This document shows positions 18,644 to 28,089 of a DNA stretch of 64,000 bases, piece after piece. The DNA is from Bog-473 sp963726005 (lineage in GTDB: Bacteria > Actinomycetota > Acidimicrobiia > Acidimicrobiales > RAAP-2). The notes beneath the pieces are model-generated. The model was given only the letters and a program-made list of their open reading frames with translations, was not told the origin of the DNA and searched no databases. Positions within the stretch are counted from its first letter, which is position 1; every line of letters starts with the position of its first letter. The stretch is from NCBI GenBank assembly GCA_963726005.1, contig CAVSAT010000008.1, forward strand, positions 124,001 to 188,000, written 5' to 3'. The translations under genes were made by a program, and so were the position numbers.

Positions 18644-18881
18644 TGCGGTCTCCTTGTGCGGGGAGAACGCTTCTTCGACCGTCGGATGCCAGGACGGGAG
18701 TCAGCAGACGGCCGGGGAAGGGTTCTCCGTCTCGATGTGTGTGAAGGTCGAGCGGATCCGAGACACCCAAAAGACGGGTATGCCGGAACTGGCGAAGGAC
18801 CTGCGAAACGCAGGCAGCGCAGGCGGATGCGCCTGCGGGGGACCCCGACGTCTAGGGGCCTGACTCGAGCGCGGAGCTAGA
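18644..18881 (-). promoter_or_regulatory. Structured leader with competing hairpins before the Nramp gene
   Basis: In the minus-strand RNA two adjacent hairpins can form. CGCAGGCG-CAUC-CGCCUGCG (18837-18818) has 8 pairs, and CCUGCG-UUU-CGCAGG (18814-18800) has 6. Their arms can also pair across (first with third, second with fourth), giving mutually exclusive folds. Nearer the start, UCUCC (18666-18662) can pair with GGAGA of the ribosome site, while GGAGAAC (18728-18722) can instead capture GUUCUCC (18668-18662). A further pair GUCUCG/CGAGAC lies at 18764-18759 and 18734-18729. This resembles a leader that switches ribosome access, but GC-rich DNA makes chance pairing common. Confidence 0.45.
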
Positions 18882-18944
18882 TCAGCGGGAAACGACGCCG
18901 GGGCACGGCTGTGGGGGCTGGCAACTGTGAGGTTCTGAGCTCAT
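18882..18944 (-). CDS. Proline-rich 20-residue leader peptide upstream of the Nramp gene
   Basis: A 20-codon reading frame, MSSEPHSCQPPQPCPGVVSR, with an excellent ribosome site AAAGGAGGG (18959-18951) six bases before the ATG, much stronger than most in this window. Five of 20 residues are proline (5, 10, 11, 13, 15). Its stop lies 238 bases before the Nramp start, with competing hairpins between. The layout resembles mgtL-type leaders, where ribosome behaviour at proline codons controls a Mg2+ transporter. The function is inferred; the small size means chance cannot be excluded. Confidence 0.5.
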   Translation of the reverse strand: MSSEPHSCQPPQPCPGVVSR

Positions 18945-19088
18945 GACCGGCCCTCCTTTCAGGCTGTCCATTTCGGCGTTACCTGACAGTGTACCCGGGC
19001 CCGCGCCGCATTTCCTACCGGCATCGGTCTCGCAGTTGCGTCTCGTTCGCAACGTGCATGAAGCGAAACCGGGAGGGAGGCTGTGGCC

Positions 19089-20165
19089 ATGATGGACGCG
19101 CCGCACGACCAACACGCGCACGACCACGATGCGCATGGGCACGACGACGACGTACATCACCACGCCCACCCTGCGGGCTTCATCGGCTTCGTTCGATCCA
19201 TCGTCGTGCCACACCGCCACGACACCGCGGACAGCGTCGACCAGGCTCTGGAGGCGAGCTCCCAGGGGGTCCACGCGGTCAAGATCTCGCTCGGCGTGCT
19301 CGGACTGACGGCGATGATCCAGGCGCTCGTGGTGGCGCTGAGCGGCTCGGTCGCGCTGCTCGGCGACTCCCTGCACAACTTCTCGGACGCCTTCACGGCC
19401 CTGCCGCTATGGGTGGCGTTCAGCCTGGGACGCCGACCACCCACCAGGCGGTTCAACTACGGCTACGGCAGGGCCGAGGATCTGGCCGGCATCTTCGTCG
19501 TCTTGCTGGTGGGGCTCTCGGGGGCACTGACCGCATCGCAGTCCATCGAGCGCCTGCTCCATCCGCAGAACGTCCAGCACGTGGCGGCCGTGATGGCCGC
19601 CGCGGTGGTCGGTGTCGCCGGCAACGAGATCGTCGCCCAGTACCGGCTCCGGGTCGGGCGACGGATCGGTTCGGCCGCGCTCGAAGCGGATGGCCTGCAC
19701 GCACGCACCGACGGCGTGGCCTCGTTCGCGGTGTTGATCGGCGCCATCGGCGTGGCACTCGGGGCCGAGTGGGCCGACCCCGTCGTCGGGCTGATGATCA
19801 GCGTGGTCATCTTCCTCGTGTTGCTCCGGACCACCAGCAGCATCGGCCAGAGGCTCATGGATGCTGTCGATCCGGCATTGGTGAGCCAGGCCGAGCAGAT
19901 CTTGGAACACGTGGACGGCGTCGTCGATGTCGGCGACGTGCGGATCCGATGGGTGGGTCACCGGCTCCACGCCGAGATACGGCTCGTCGTCGACCAACGA
20001 CTCAGCGTCGTGGCCGCACACGACATCTCGGAGCGGGCGTACCACGAGCTCCTCCACCAGCTCCCGAGGCTCAGCGATGCGATCGTGCATACCGACCCGT
20101 CCGCTCCGGACGGGAGCGACCCGCACGCCGAGACGAGGCACCACCGGACGCCGGCTGAGGCGTAG
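19089..20165 (+). CDS. Cation diffusion facilitator (CDF) metal exporter
   Basis: 358 residues from ATG 19089; the preceding GGGAGGGAGG fits this start (8 bases) better than the in-frame GTG at 19083. The N terminus is extremely His/Asp-rich (HDQHAHDHDAHGHDDDVHHHAH within residues 5-27), a probable metal-binding tail. Six membrane segments follow, with the two intramembrane metal motifs H-x-x-x-D in DSLHNFSDAF and DGLHARTDG, and a C-terminal cytoplasmic domain (VVDVGDVRIRWVGHRLHAEIRLVVD). CDF proteins export Zn2+, Mn2+ or related ions in exchange for protons. It is divergent from the Nramp importer. Confidence 0.92.
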   Translation: MMDAPHDQHAHDHDAHGHDDDVHHHAHPAGFIGFVRSIVVPHRHDTADSVDQALEASSQGVHAVKISLGVLGLTAMIQALVVALSGSVALLGDSLHNFSDAFTALPLWVAFSLGRRPPTRRFNYGYGRAEDLAGIFVVLLVGLSGALTASQSIERLLHPQNVQHVAAVMAAAVVGVAGNEIVAQYRLRVGRRIGSAALEADGLHARTDGVASFAVLIGAIGVALGAEWADPVVGLMISVVIFLVLLRTTSSIGQRLMDAVDPALVSQAEQILEHVDGVVDVGDVRIRWVGHRLHAEIRLVVDQRLSVVAAHDISERAYHELLHQLPRLSDAIVHTDPSAPDGSDPHAETRHHRTPAEA

Positions 20166-20177
20166 GCGGCGGCCTCG

Positions 20178-21616
20178 TTACCGGTCGGCGAGACGCAGCG
20201 GGTAGGAGGCTGCTGCGAGGTCGAGGATCTCCGACCGGTCCTGCTCCAGCAGGCAGCGGGCGTCGATGGCGGCATCGAGGGCGGACTCGAACTGGGCCAG
20301 GTACTCGTCCCTACCGCCCGGGTACAACGCGCTCGAGCTTCCCCTCGTCGAAGGGCACGGTCCGGCCGAAGAGCATCGCGAAGGACTCCCCGCTCTGGCC
20401 CAGACCCGACAGCACTGCGTCCGGCACGTCCACCCATGGCGTCCGGATGCCCCCCGAGCGCGTTGCCCATTTCGTCGAGGCGATAGCCCTTTCCCGTATC
20501 GTCGAGCCGGAGTCGGGGCGCCTCCGGTGGTGCCGTGCCGTCGGTGACCCACTCCACCAGGTTCCACAACGCAGCCTGCGCGACGTAGTGCTGCTGCGGC
20601 CCGGCGTTGATCGGCGTGTCCGTCCGGCCGATCAACAGGTTCGTGGTCGGGCGCATCAGCTCCGCCAGGCGCTCGCCGCTCAGCGTGCCGTCGTCGCGAC
20701 GACCAGCGCTGACCGTGTACGTGTCGGCGTGCGCCGCACCGGCCATCTCCCAGACGCGGACGCGGTCGGAATCGGGCTGCGCCGCCAGGGCGCTGCCGAG
20801 CAGGATCACGTCGGTCTCGCTCTGCAGGACGATCACCGGCACCCTGACGTCGTCGCGGATACGCTCGCCCGTGGCGGAAACAGCGCGGGTGGTCGCCGCC
20901 AGGCCCTGGCCCCGCGCGGAGGGGATGAAGACCCCGTCGATGGCGACGCCGACGCCGGGCCGCCCGTGCACGAAGAAGCCGTCGAACACGCGGTCGTGGT
21001 CGTCGATGGCGTTGACGTAGGTGACCAGGCAGGCCGCGGACTGTGACTCGCCCGCCGCCAGCACGTGCGCGGCGACCAGCCCGGCTCCCAGCGGGTTCTC
21101 GTGCGCCGGGAGCCGTAGCAGTTCACCCACCTGGGAGAACATGTCGAACGACCACGCGTCGCCGGGGTGCTCGAGCGCGCTGTACCGCTCGGGTGCGAGG
21201 AGCTTGAGGTGGATGCCCTCGACGAACCCTCCGCCGTCGATGCCGACCTTCTGGGCCGACACGCCGACCCAGGCATGGCCCTCGGCGGCGACGTGCCGGT
21301 GGAAAAAGCCCCAGTCGGGCGCGGCGTCGATGCCCGCCGAGACGTTGTGCCATTCCACCACCACCGTCCCGCTGAACCGGGCCGGGTCCGCGGGACGCCG
21401 CACGACGAACCGGGTCCGGAAGGGCGCCGTCGGGCCAGGGGTCACGTCCCAGCGGCCGTCCGGGCCCCGCTCGCCCTTCAGCTCGTAGGAGGACGCCGTC
21501 CCCTCCACGGCATATTCCGTCTCCGTGTACCCCAGCACGGCCAGGTCGTAGTCCCGCATGACGTCCGGCACCCTGCCCGGCATCTCCCGGAACGAGGCAC
21601 GCCCTGTCGTGGTCAT
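20178..21616 (-). CDS. Alpha/beta hydrolase domain protein, frameshifted near the C terminus
   Basis: From ATG 21616 (MTTTGRASFREMPG) about 385 residues read cleanly. They include the nucleophile elbow GESQSA in HVLAAGESQSAACLVTYVN and VRVWEMAGAAHAD with the catalytic histidine, matching the large alpha/beta hydrolase family PF20091. Near 20449-20454, a run of six C, the frame changes to read IRTPWVDVPDAVLSGLGQSGESF. Near 20325 it changes again to YPGGRDEYLAQFESALDAAIDA and ends at 20178. The three pieces join into about 475 residues of normal family sequence, so homopolymer indels are likely. It converges with the CDF gene (12 bases between stops). Confidence 0.75.
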
Positions 21617-21837
21617 CGTCACCCTCCCACTTCGGGACGGTGGACCGACCCGGCTCGCTCTGACCTTCCAGATCAGGATACTTTTCGGCGCCGGCCGCCG
21701 GATCGGGGTGAGCGGCTCGCGGCGCAACCTGGGCGCGGGCGCGGACCGGACCCGATGGGCCTCCCGCCCCGATGATGGAGTAAGAAACCCAGACACGACC
21801 GAGCAGAGCCAGAGAGAGCCAGAGAGAGGAACACGCC

Positions 21838-22596
21838 GTGGAGATCGAGGGAAAGAAGGCCGTCATCGCGGGAGGCGCGTCCGGCATGGCCAAGGCCACC
21901 GCCGAGCTGCTGCACGAGAAGGGGGCCGACATCGCCATCCTCGACCTGCCGACGTCGGCCGGCGCCGCGGTGGCCAAGGAGCTGGGCGGCACGTTCCACG
22001 AAGTCGACGTGCTCGACGATCAGCAGGTCGAGACCGCGTTGGCCGATGCCGTCGCCGCGCTCGGCGGCCTGCACATCGCGGTCAACACCGCCGGTGGCGG
22101 CACGGCCAAGCGCACGCTGTCCAAGGAAGGGCCAATGCCCATCGAGGAGTTCCGCCGCATGATCGAACTGAATCTCGTCGGCACCTTCAACCTCAACCGG
22201 CTGCAGGCCTTCCACATGTCGGGCAACGAGCCCGAGGACGGCGAGCGAGGCGTCATCGTCGACACCGCCTCCATCGCCGCCTTCGAGGGTCAGATCGGGC
22301 AGGTGGCCTACACCGCCGCCAAGGCCGGCATCGCGGGCATGACGCTGACCATGGCCCGCGATCTCGGCAGCCTGGGCATCCGGGTCCTGACCATCGCGCC
22401 CAGCCTGTTCAGCACCGGCCTGACCGAGGGCATCCCGGACGAGTTCGCCGACGTCCTGACCAAGGACGCCGCCTTCCCCAAGCGGATGGGGCGCCCCATC
22501 GAATACGCCAAGCTCGCCGTCGCGATCGTCGAGAACCCAATGCTCAACGGCTCAACCATCCGCCTCGACGCCGGGCAACGCTTCGCGCCGAAGTAG
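21838..22596 (+). CDS. SDR, type II 3-hydroxyacyl-CoA dehydrogenase-like
   Basis: 252 residues from GTG 21838. Glycine motif GGASGMAKATAELL, NTAGGG, catalytic serine in TASIAAFEGQIGQVAYTAAKAGI with Y-x-x-x-K, and the C-terminal LFSTGLTEGIP typical of HSD17B10-like 3-hydroxyacyl-CoA dehydrogenases. The likely reaction is NAD-dependent oxidation of a 3-hydroxyacyl-CoA in beta-oxidation. It opens a four-gene plus-strand run with a hydrolase, a thioesterase and an acyl-CoA dehydrogenase. A short purine-rich tandem repeat (AGCCAGAGAG twice, about 21809-21829) precedes the start. Confidence 0.87.
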   Translation: MEIEGKKAVIAGGASGMAKATAELLHEKGADIAILDLPTSAGAAVAKELGGTFHEVDVLDDQQVETALADAVAALGGLHIAVNTAGGGTAKRTLSKEGPMPIEEFRRMIELNLVGTFNLNRLQAFHMSGNEPEDGERGVIVDTASIAAFEGQIGQVAYTAAKAGIAGMTLTMARDLGSLGIRVLTIAPSLFSTGLTEGIPDEFADVLTKDAAFPKRMGRPIEYAKLAVAIVENPMLNGSTIRLDAGQRFAPK

Positions 22597-22618
22597 TCGC
22601 GCGCACGGGGTGGGCTCG

Positions 22619-23635
22619 ATGGATCTCCAGCTCCAGGTCGACGTCACCGGGCCCGCAGGCCTCGGCGAGCCGGCGCACGTCGCCCTGACGGTGACGGTCC
22701 CCGACGCGCTCGGGACCGATCCCATCGTGTGCTTCGCCAAGCCGGGAGCCGGCTACTCGCGGCGCTACTTCACTGAGGACCTGCCTGGCCCGGCCGCCGG
22801 GGCCCAGGCCGCCTGGCACGCCGAGCGGGGCTGGGTGTTCGTCTCGGTCGACCATCTCGGCGTGGGCGACAGCTCCCAGCACGACTCCGAGCGCCTGACC
22901 TACACACCCGTCGTGGCGGCCAGTCACGCCGCCGAGGCCGAGGTGCTGCAGAAGCTCGCGGCCGGCACCCTCGTCGACGGGCTCCCGAAGGTCGAGCGAC
23001 CGGTGACCATCGGCCTCGGGCAGTCGATGGGGGGCAGCCTGACCGTGGTGCAACAGGGCCGCTACCACGGCTACGACGGCATCGGGGTGCTCGGCTACAG
23101 CGCGGTGCACACCCACCCGCCCACCGCGCCCGGCACGCCGCCGCTCGTGATGGCCTGGCTGCCCCGCGACGCCATGCCCTCCGACGGCGTGTTCACGAAC
23201 GGTCCGGCGCTGGCCGAGCTCGACCCGGCGCTGGCGCCCGGCACGGCGGACATGGCCTGGGGCTTCCACTACGACGACGTCGACCCCGACGTGGTCCGGC
23301 GCGACCTCGAGGACTTTCCGGCTCGCCGCGGCGTCGTCCCGCCGTGGGGCTCGGGCACCGTGCCAATGACCATCGCGCTGTGGTGCGTCACCCCGGGCGG
23401 CGTGTCGGCCGAGGCGGCGGCCATCCGTTGCCCCGTCCTGGTGGCCCTCGGCGAGCGCGACGTGCTGGTCGATCCGCGGGGCGAGCCGCGGGCGTACATG
23501 TCGTCTCCGAGCGTGGACCTCTTCATCTGTCCGAGAATGGGACACATGCACAACTTCGCCGGCACGCGAGAGCTGTTCTGGCGGCGCATCGAGGCGTGGG
23601 CGGACTGGGTGCGCGCCCGGCGGGACGAGAGCTGA
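22619..23635 (+). CDS. Alpha/beta hydrolase
   Basis: 338 residues from ATG 22619 (an in-frame GTG lies at 22610). The nucleophile elbow is GLGQSMGGSLTV, the acid is probably in GERDVLVD, and the histidine is in CPRMGHMHNFAGT near the C terminus, a complete catalytic triad. A hydrophobic oxyanion-side segment (CFAKPGAGYSRRYF) is near residue 40. Esterase or acyl-CoA hydrolase activity fits its position between the dehydrogenase and the thioesterase; the substrate is unknown. Confidence 0.85.
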   Translation: MDLQLQVDVTGPAGLGEPAHVALTVTVPDALGTDPIVCFAKPGAGYSRRYFTEDLPGPAAGAQAAWHAERGWVFVSVDHLGVGDSSQHDSERLTYTPVVAASHAAEAEVLQKLAAGTLVDGLPKVERPVTIGLGQSMGGSLTVVQQGRYHGYDGIGVLGYSAVHTHPPTAPGTPPLVMAWLPRDAMPSDGVFTNGPALAELDPALAPGTADMAWGFHYDDVDPDVVRRDLEDFPARRGVVPPWGSGTVPMTIALWCVTPGGVSAEAAAIRCPVLVALGERDVLVDPRGEPRAYMSSPSVDLFICPRMGHMHNFAGTRELFWRRIEAWADWVRARRDES

Positions 23636-23650
23636 TGGGCTGATGCGCTG

Positions 23651-24559
23651 ATGGAGCTCGACCTCGCCGAGGACCTGCCGTCCCTGCTGACGCTCGAACG
23701 CGTCGACCGGGACCTCTTCCGGGGGCGCAACGCCAACTACGGGCCGCGCCAGACGCTCTACGGCGGGCAGGTAGCGGCGCAGTGCCTGTTGGCCGCGGCG
23801 GCCACCGTCGAGCCGGACCGGCTCCCCCACTCCCTGCACGGCTACTTCCTGCGTACCGGGCGCAGCGACGTGCCGGTCATCCTCGAGGTCGACCGCGACC
23901 GCGATGGGCGCTCGTTCTCGGCCCGCCACGTCGTCGCCGTCCAGGAGGGCGAGGTCATCTTCTCCATGATCACGTCGTTCCACGCCGAGGGCGAAGGCGG
24001 GCACTTCGACGACGCGCCCCGGCGCACGACCCCCGAGCCGGAGGACACCCCCAAGGCGGGGTGGACCCCGCTGCTCGAGGTGCGCGAGGTCACGCCGACC
24101 GATTTCCTCAAGGGCGTCTTCACCGACTGCGTGTGGGTGCGCTCCGCGGCCTCGCTGGGCGGGGACCCGCTGATGCAGCGGGCCGGGCTGACCTATCTCT
24201 CCGACCTCGGCACGGGTTTCGGCCAGCAGCACAAGTCCCTCATCGGGCGGGGCGGGCCGAGCATCGACCACTCCCTCTGGTTCCACGAGGACATCCGGGC
24301 CGACGACTGGGTGCTCGTCGACCTGCGCCCCGTCAAGGCCCGCAGTGCGCGGGGCACGTACCACGGCTCACTCCGCGACCGCCACGGCGTTCTCGGGGCG
24401 ACGCTGTACCAGGAGCAATTGCTGCTGCCGGGGTCGATGAGCAATCTCGTGGGCGAGGAACTGTCCGCTCCGACCGACCAGGCAGCGCCCGCGGCGGGCG
24501 ACACGGGCGACTTCGCAGCACTGCGGCGGGCGCAGTGGGAGCATCCGGCCGGTCGCTAG
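23651..24559 (+). CDS. Acyl-CoA thioesterase II (TesB-like)
   Basis: 302 residues from ATG 23651, a double hot-dog protein of normal TesB length. N-terminal motif FRGRNANYGPRQTLYGGQVAAQCLLAA, middle HSLHGYFLRTG, second domain IDHSLWFHEDIRADDWVLVD and YQEQLLLPG, which carry the Asp and Gln of the TesB active site. It hydrolyses acyl-CoAs to free acid and CoA, relieving CoA trapping during beta-oxidation. It sits in the fatty-acid run between the hydrolase and the fused acyl-CoA dehydrogenase, 38 bases ahead of the latter. Confidence 0.93.
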   Translation: MELDLAEDLPSLLTLERVDRDLFRGRNANYGPRQTLYGGQVAAQCLLAAAATVEPDRLPHSLHGYFLRTGRSDVPVILEVDRDRDGRSFSARHVVAVQEGEVIFSMITSFHAEGEGGHFDDAPRRTTPEPEDTPKAGWTPLLEVREVTPTDFLKGVFTDCVWVRSAASLGGDPLMQRAGLTYLSDLGTGFGQQHKSLIGRGGPSIDHSLWFHEDIRADDWVLVDLRPVKARSARGTYHGSLRDRHGVLGATLYQEQLLLPGSMSNLVGEELSAPTDQAAPAAGDTGDFAALRRAQWEHPAGR

Positions 24560-24597
24560 GACCGCACGCGGACTCGAATAGAGGAGACTGTTTCAAC

Positions 24598-26755
24598 ATG
24601 TCGATCGCCATCACCGAAGACCACCGCACGCTCGCGCACACGGCCTCGGACTTCCTCGCCAAGCACGACGCCCGGGGGTCCGCTCGCGCCCTGCTCGACG
24701 CCGAGACCGAGACCCTCCCGCCGTTCTGGGGCGACCTGGCCTCCCTCGGGTGGCTGGGCCTGCACCTGCCCGAGGCGCGGGGCGGCTCGGGCTTCGGCCT
24801 CCCGGAGCTCGTCGTCGTGGTCGAAGAGCTCGGCCGCGCTGTTGCGCCGGGGCCCTTCGTGCCCACCGTGATCGCCAGCGCCGTGATCGACGAGGTCGGG
24901 GGCGGAGAGCTGGCGGAGCGCCTGGTGCCGGGCCTGGCCGACGGGTCGGTGTTCGGCGGCGTGGCACTGTCGTCGGACATCACAGTGCGCGACGGTCGGG
25001 CCGCCGGGACCGCGCCGGCCGTGCTGGGCGGCGGCCTCGCCCACGTGCTCGTGCTGCCGGCGGGTGACGACGCCGTCGTGGTCGACGTGGCCGCGGGCGG
25101 GGTCACTGTGGAGGTGCCCGTCAACCTGGACCCGACGCGGCGCTCGGCCCGGGTGACGCTCGACGGTGCTCCCGCCGAGGTGATCCCCGGCGGGCGGCGC
25201 CTCCTCGTCGACCTGGCGCGCCTCCTCGTCGCGGCGGAGGCGACCGGCGTCGCCATCGAGTGCACCGAGCAGGCCGCCGCCTACGCCAAGGTGCGAGTGC
25301 AGTTCGGCCGGCCCATCGCCATGTTCGAGGCGGTCAAGCACCACTGCGCCAACATGCTCGTCGCGTCCGAGCTCGCCACCGCGGCAGTCTGGGACGCCGC
25401 CCGCGCGGCGGAAGAGGGCGGCGGCCAGCTCTCCTATGCCGCCGCCATGGCCGCCGCCCTCGCGTTGAGCGCCGGTGACGAGTGCGCGCAGCTCAACATC
25501 CAGGTGCACGGCGGCATCGGGTTCACCTGGGAGCACGACGCGCACCTGTATCTCCGCCGGGCGACCGCTCTCGAGGCGGTGGTCGACGCCGAGGCCGCCG
25601 CGCTCGAGGTCACCGACTTCGTGCGCCGGGGCGTGCGGCGCACGCGGACCATCGACCTGCCGCCCGAGGCCGAGCCCATGCGCGACGAGGTGCGTGCCTT
25701 TGCCGAGGGGATGCGGGGCCTCGATGCGGCGGGGCAGCGTGAGGCGCTGATCGAGACCGGCTACGTCATGCCGCACTGGCCCAAACCGTGGGGGCGCGAC
25801 GCCGGCGCCGTCGAGCAGCTGGTGACCGAGCAGGAGTTCAAGGCGGCGGGGATCACCCGACCCCAGTACATGATCACGGGCTGGGTGATCCTCACCCTCA
25901 TCCAGCATGCGACCGAGGACCAGGTGGCCCGCTGGGTCATGCCCGCTCTGCGCCAGGAGGTCATCTGGTGCCAGCTCTTCAGCGAGCCCGACGCCGGGAG
26001 CGACGCCGCCGGGGTCAAGACCAGAGGGACCCGGGTCGAGGGCGGGTGGCTGGTCAACGGCCAGAAGGTGTGGACCAGCGGCGCGCACTACGCCAGCTTC
26101 GGCCTCGCCACCATCCGGACCGACCCCGACGTCCCCAAGCACGACGGCATCACCACCATGGTCGTCGACATGCACGCCGAGGGCGTAGAGGTGCGCCCGC
26201 TCAAGATGGTCACGGGCCAGTCGGAGTTCAACGAGGTCTTCTTCAACGACGTCTTCGTCCCCGACGACGACGTGGTCGGGCCGGTCAACGGCGGGTGGAC
26301 CGTGGCGCCGCGCGACGCTGGGTAACGAGAGCGTCTCCATCGGCGGCGGTCAGGGCGGCGCGTCCATGCCGCTCGACCTGGTGGTCGCGCCCTTCGACGC
26401 CAACCCCGAGCGACTGGCCGGCGGGGCCGGCCGGGTCGGCCGTCACATCGCGCGCAGCGAGGCGATGGCGGTGCTCAACATGCGCAGCGCCCACCGCGCC
26501 GTCGAGGGCCGGGGGCCGGGGCCCGAGGGCAACGTCACCAAGCTGGTGCTCTCGGAGATCGGGCACGAGGCCGCTGCCATCATGGCCGCGCTCGGCGGGC
26601 CCGACACTGCCTACACGGACGGCCCGGGCGCGATCACCGCGCTGATGGTGCTCATGCACCGCGGCATGTCCATCGCCGGCGGGACGTCGGAGATCAAGCG
26701 CAACCAGATCGGCGAGCGCATCCTCGGTCTGCCGCGGGATCCGCTCATCAATTAG
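24598..26755 (+). CDS. Fused double acyl-CoA dehydrogenase (FadE34-like), one frameshift
   Basis: About 720 residues from ATG 24598 (ribosome site GAGGAG). Two acyl-CoA dehydrogenase domains lie in tandem. Residues about 1-350 end with the C-terminal-domain motif IQVHGGIGFTWEHDAHLYLRR. A second domain starts near PPEAEPMRDEVRAF, has the FAD/substrate motif CQLFSEPDAGSDAAGVKTR, and ends with SIAGGTSEIKRNQIGERILGLPRD. The frame breaks once near 26303-26318; skipping to the adjacent frame continues RATLGNESVSIGGGQGG. In Mycobacterium, FadE34 has the same fused layout and acts on steroid side-chain CoA esters; this specificity is inferred. The reaction is alpha,beta-dehydrogenation of acyl-CoA. 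Confidence 0.85.
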
Positions 26756-26797
26756 CGGCCCGAGCCGTGTTGGCGCCGACGCGGGGCCGCGCCGGAG

Positions 26798-27268
26798 CTA
26801 CCCCGTCCCCGACGCCCCGTAGGTCGTGTCAGGGGAGCGCCAGTCCACGGAGACGAAACGGTGGGCGATCAGCCACCGTTCGCCCACCGGCACCAGCCGG
26901 TCGCGGTAGCGGCCCATGTGGTCGAGCCCGATCTCGGTGAAGACGGTGAAGTAGCTGGCGACCGTTGCCTCCGTCGGCGATACGGCCTCGAATCTGATGT
27001 TGGTCACGTTGTGGCGCACAACCCGCCGCGGCCGGTCGTTGTCCACCGCGCCGGCGGCCTGGCGCACCCGCGCCGCCTCGGACGTCCCGCCGAAGCGGTC
27101 GATGATGGCGGCGCGTCCCTGCAGCGGCGCGGCGCCGCGGACCTCGAGGATGCCGTCTTCGCAGAAGGCCCCGGCGAACTCCTCGAGCAGATACCGATCG
27201 CCGGCGTGGGTGTACTGGGCCAGGGTGTCCCGGCACGCCTCGCGGGCGGTGAGCTCCCAGAGGTCCAT
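26798..27268 (-). CDS. SnoaL-like (NTF2-fold) polyketide cyclase/hydratase family protein
   Basis: 156 residues from ATG 27268. Pattern of the NTF2-like fold: N-terminal helix AREACRDTLAQYTHAGDRYLLEEFAGAFCEDGILEVRG, then RVVRHNVTNIRFEA, EATVASYFTVFTEIG and RYRDRLVPVGERWLIAHRFVSVDW. Family members are hydratases, isomerases or ring hydroxylase partners in steroid, aromatic and polyketide metabolism. It lies 26 bases after the crotonase gene stop on the same strand, so the two may act in one pathway. Confidence 0.85.
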   Translation of the reverse strand: MDLWELTAREACRDTLAQYTHAGDRYLLEEFAGAFCEDGILEVRGAAPLQGRAAIIDRFGGTSEAARVRQAAGAVDNDRPRRVVRHNVTNIRFEAVSPTEATVASYFTVFTEIGLDHMGRYRDRLVPVGERWLIAHRFVSVDWRSPDTTYGASGTG

Positions 27269-27294
27269 GGTCCCGAGCTGGCCGCTTCGACCAA

Positions 27295-28089
27295 CTACCG
27301 AACGGTCGGCGGGTCCGGGCGCCGCGTGCGGAAGACGTCCTGCCCTTCGCCGAGCGCCTCGGCACTCATCGAGAGGTTCAAGAAGATGTTGCCCAGCTCG
27401 CTGAGCTGCCCGGCCGGTACGTCACGGGTGGCCCATATCGTCCGCAGGGAGGCCTGCACGGCGGCGGGGGGTTGGCTGGCGATCGTGGCGGCCACGCCGC
27501 GTGCCACCGGGAGGAGGTCGCCGGGCGCAACGACCTGCGTGACCATGCCCATCATCTCGGCCTTCTGCGCCGAGATGCGCTCGTGCGTGCCCATCAGCGT
27601 CATGCGCATGAGATCGCCGAACGGCATGCGCGAGGCCATTAGGTTGGGTTCGAAGACCGCCGGCATGCCGTAGGTGACGTGCGGGTCGAAGAACGTCGCG
27701 GACTCCGACGCAATGATGAAGTCCGACTCGCCGAGAAGGTAGAAGGCACCGCCGCAGGCCATCCCGTTCACGGCGGCGATGACCGGCTTCCACAATCCTT
27801 GGCTGCGCGGCCCAATGACCCGACCGGGGTCCTCGTAGGTGTACGGATCGAACGTGTACTCGGCTTCGGAGCTCGGCACCTCACTCCGGTCGATTCCGGT
27901 GCAGAAGGCCCGGTCGCCTGCACCCGTCAGCACCACCGCGCGCACGGCGTCATTGATGCGGAGGGACTGCCACACCTGCTGGAGCTCCTGCTGCATCGTC
28001 TCGTTGAACGCGTTGTGCACATCCGGGCGGTTGAGCGTCACCACGGCGACACGTTCCGCCTCTTCGTACTCCAGCGTGTCGAGCTGCAT
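27295..28089 (-). CDS. Enoyl-CoA hydratase/isomerase family protein
   Basis: 264 residues from ATG 28089. Crotonase motifs: TLNRPDVHNAFNETM, oxyanion-hole segments VLTGAGDRAFCTGID and AAVNGMACGGAFYLLGESDFIIA, then ASRMPFGDLMRMTLMG. The position of the first hydratase glutamate is not clearly conserved, so isomerase or another crotonase reaction is also possible. Acts on acyl-CoA thioesters in the cytosol. Divergent from the KimA-like transporter, with 119 bases between starts. Confidence 0.88.
   Translation of the reverse strand: MQLDTLEYEEAERVAVVTLNRPDVHNAFNETMQQELQQVWQSLRINDAVRAVVLTGAGDRAFCTGIDRSEVPSSEAEYTFDPYTYEDPGRVIGPRSQGLWKPVIAAVNGMACGGAFYLLGESDFIIASESATFFDPHVTYGMPAVFEPNLMASRMPFGDLMRMTLMGTHERISAQKAEMMGMVTQVVAPGDLLPVARGVAATIASQPPAAVQASLRTIWATRDVPAGQLSELGNIFLNLSMSAEALGEGQDVFRTRRPDPPTVR

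Noticed and set aside
18644..19088. An M-box, a yybP-ykoY riboswitch or an MntR/DtxR operator in the metal-transporter gap
   Set aside because: I found no recognisable consensus; TAC-N8-GTA near 18980 is too weak. The leader peptide and hairpins are reported instead.
22544..24364. Long open frames antisense to real genes, such as 22544-24364, 28098-30122 and 6857-9421
   Set aside because: They are Arg/Gly/Pro/His-rich, lack any domain pattern and lie opposite well-supported genes; high GC alone produces them.
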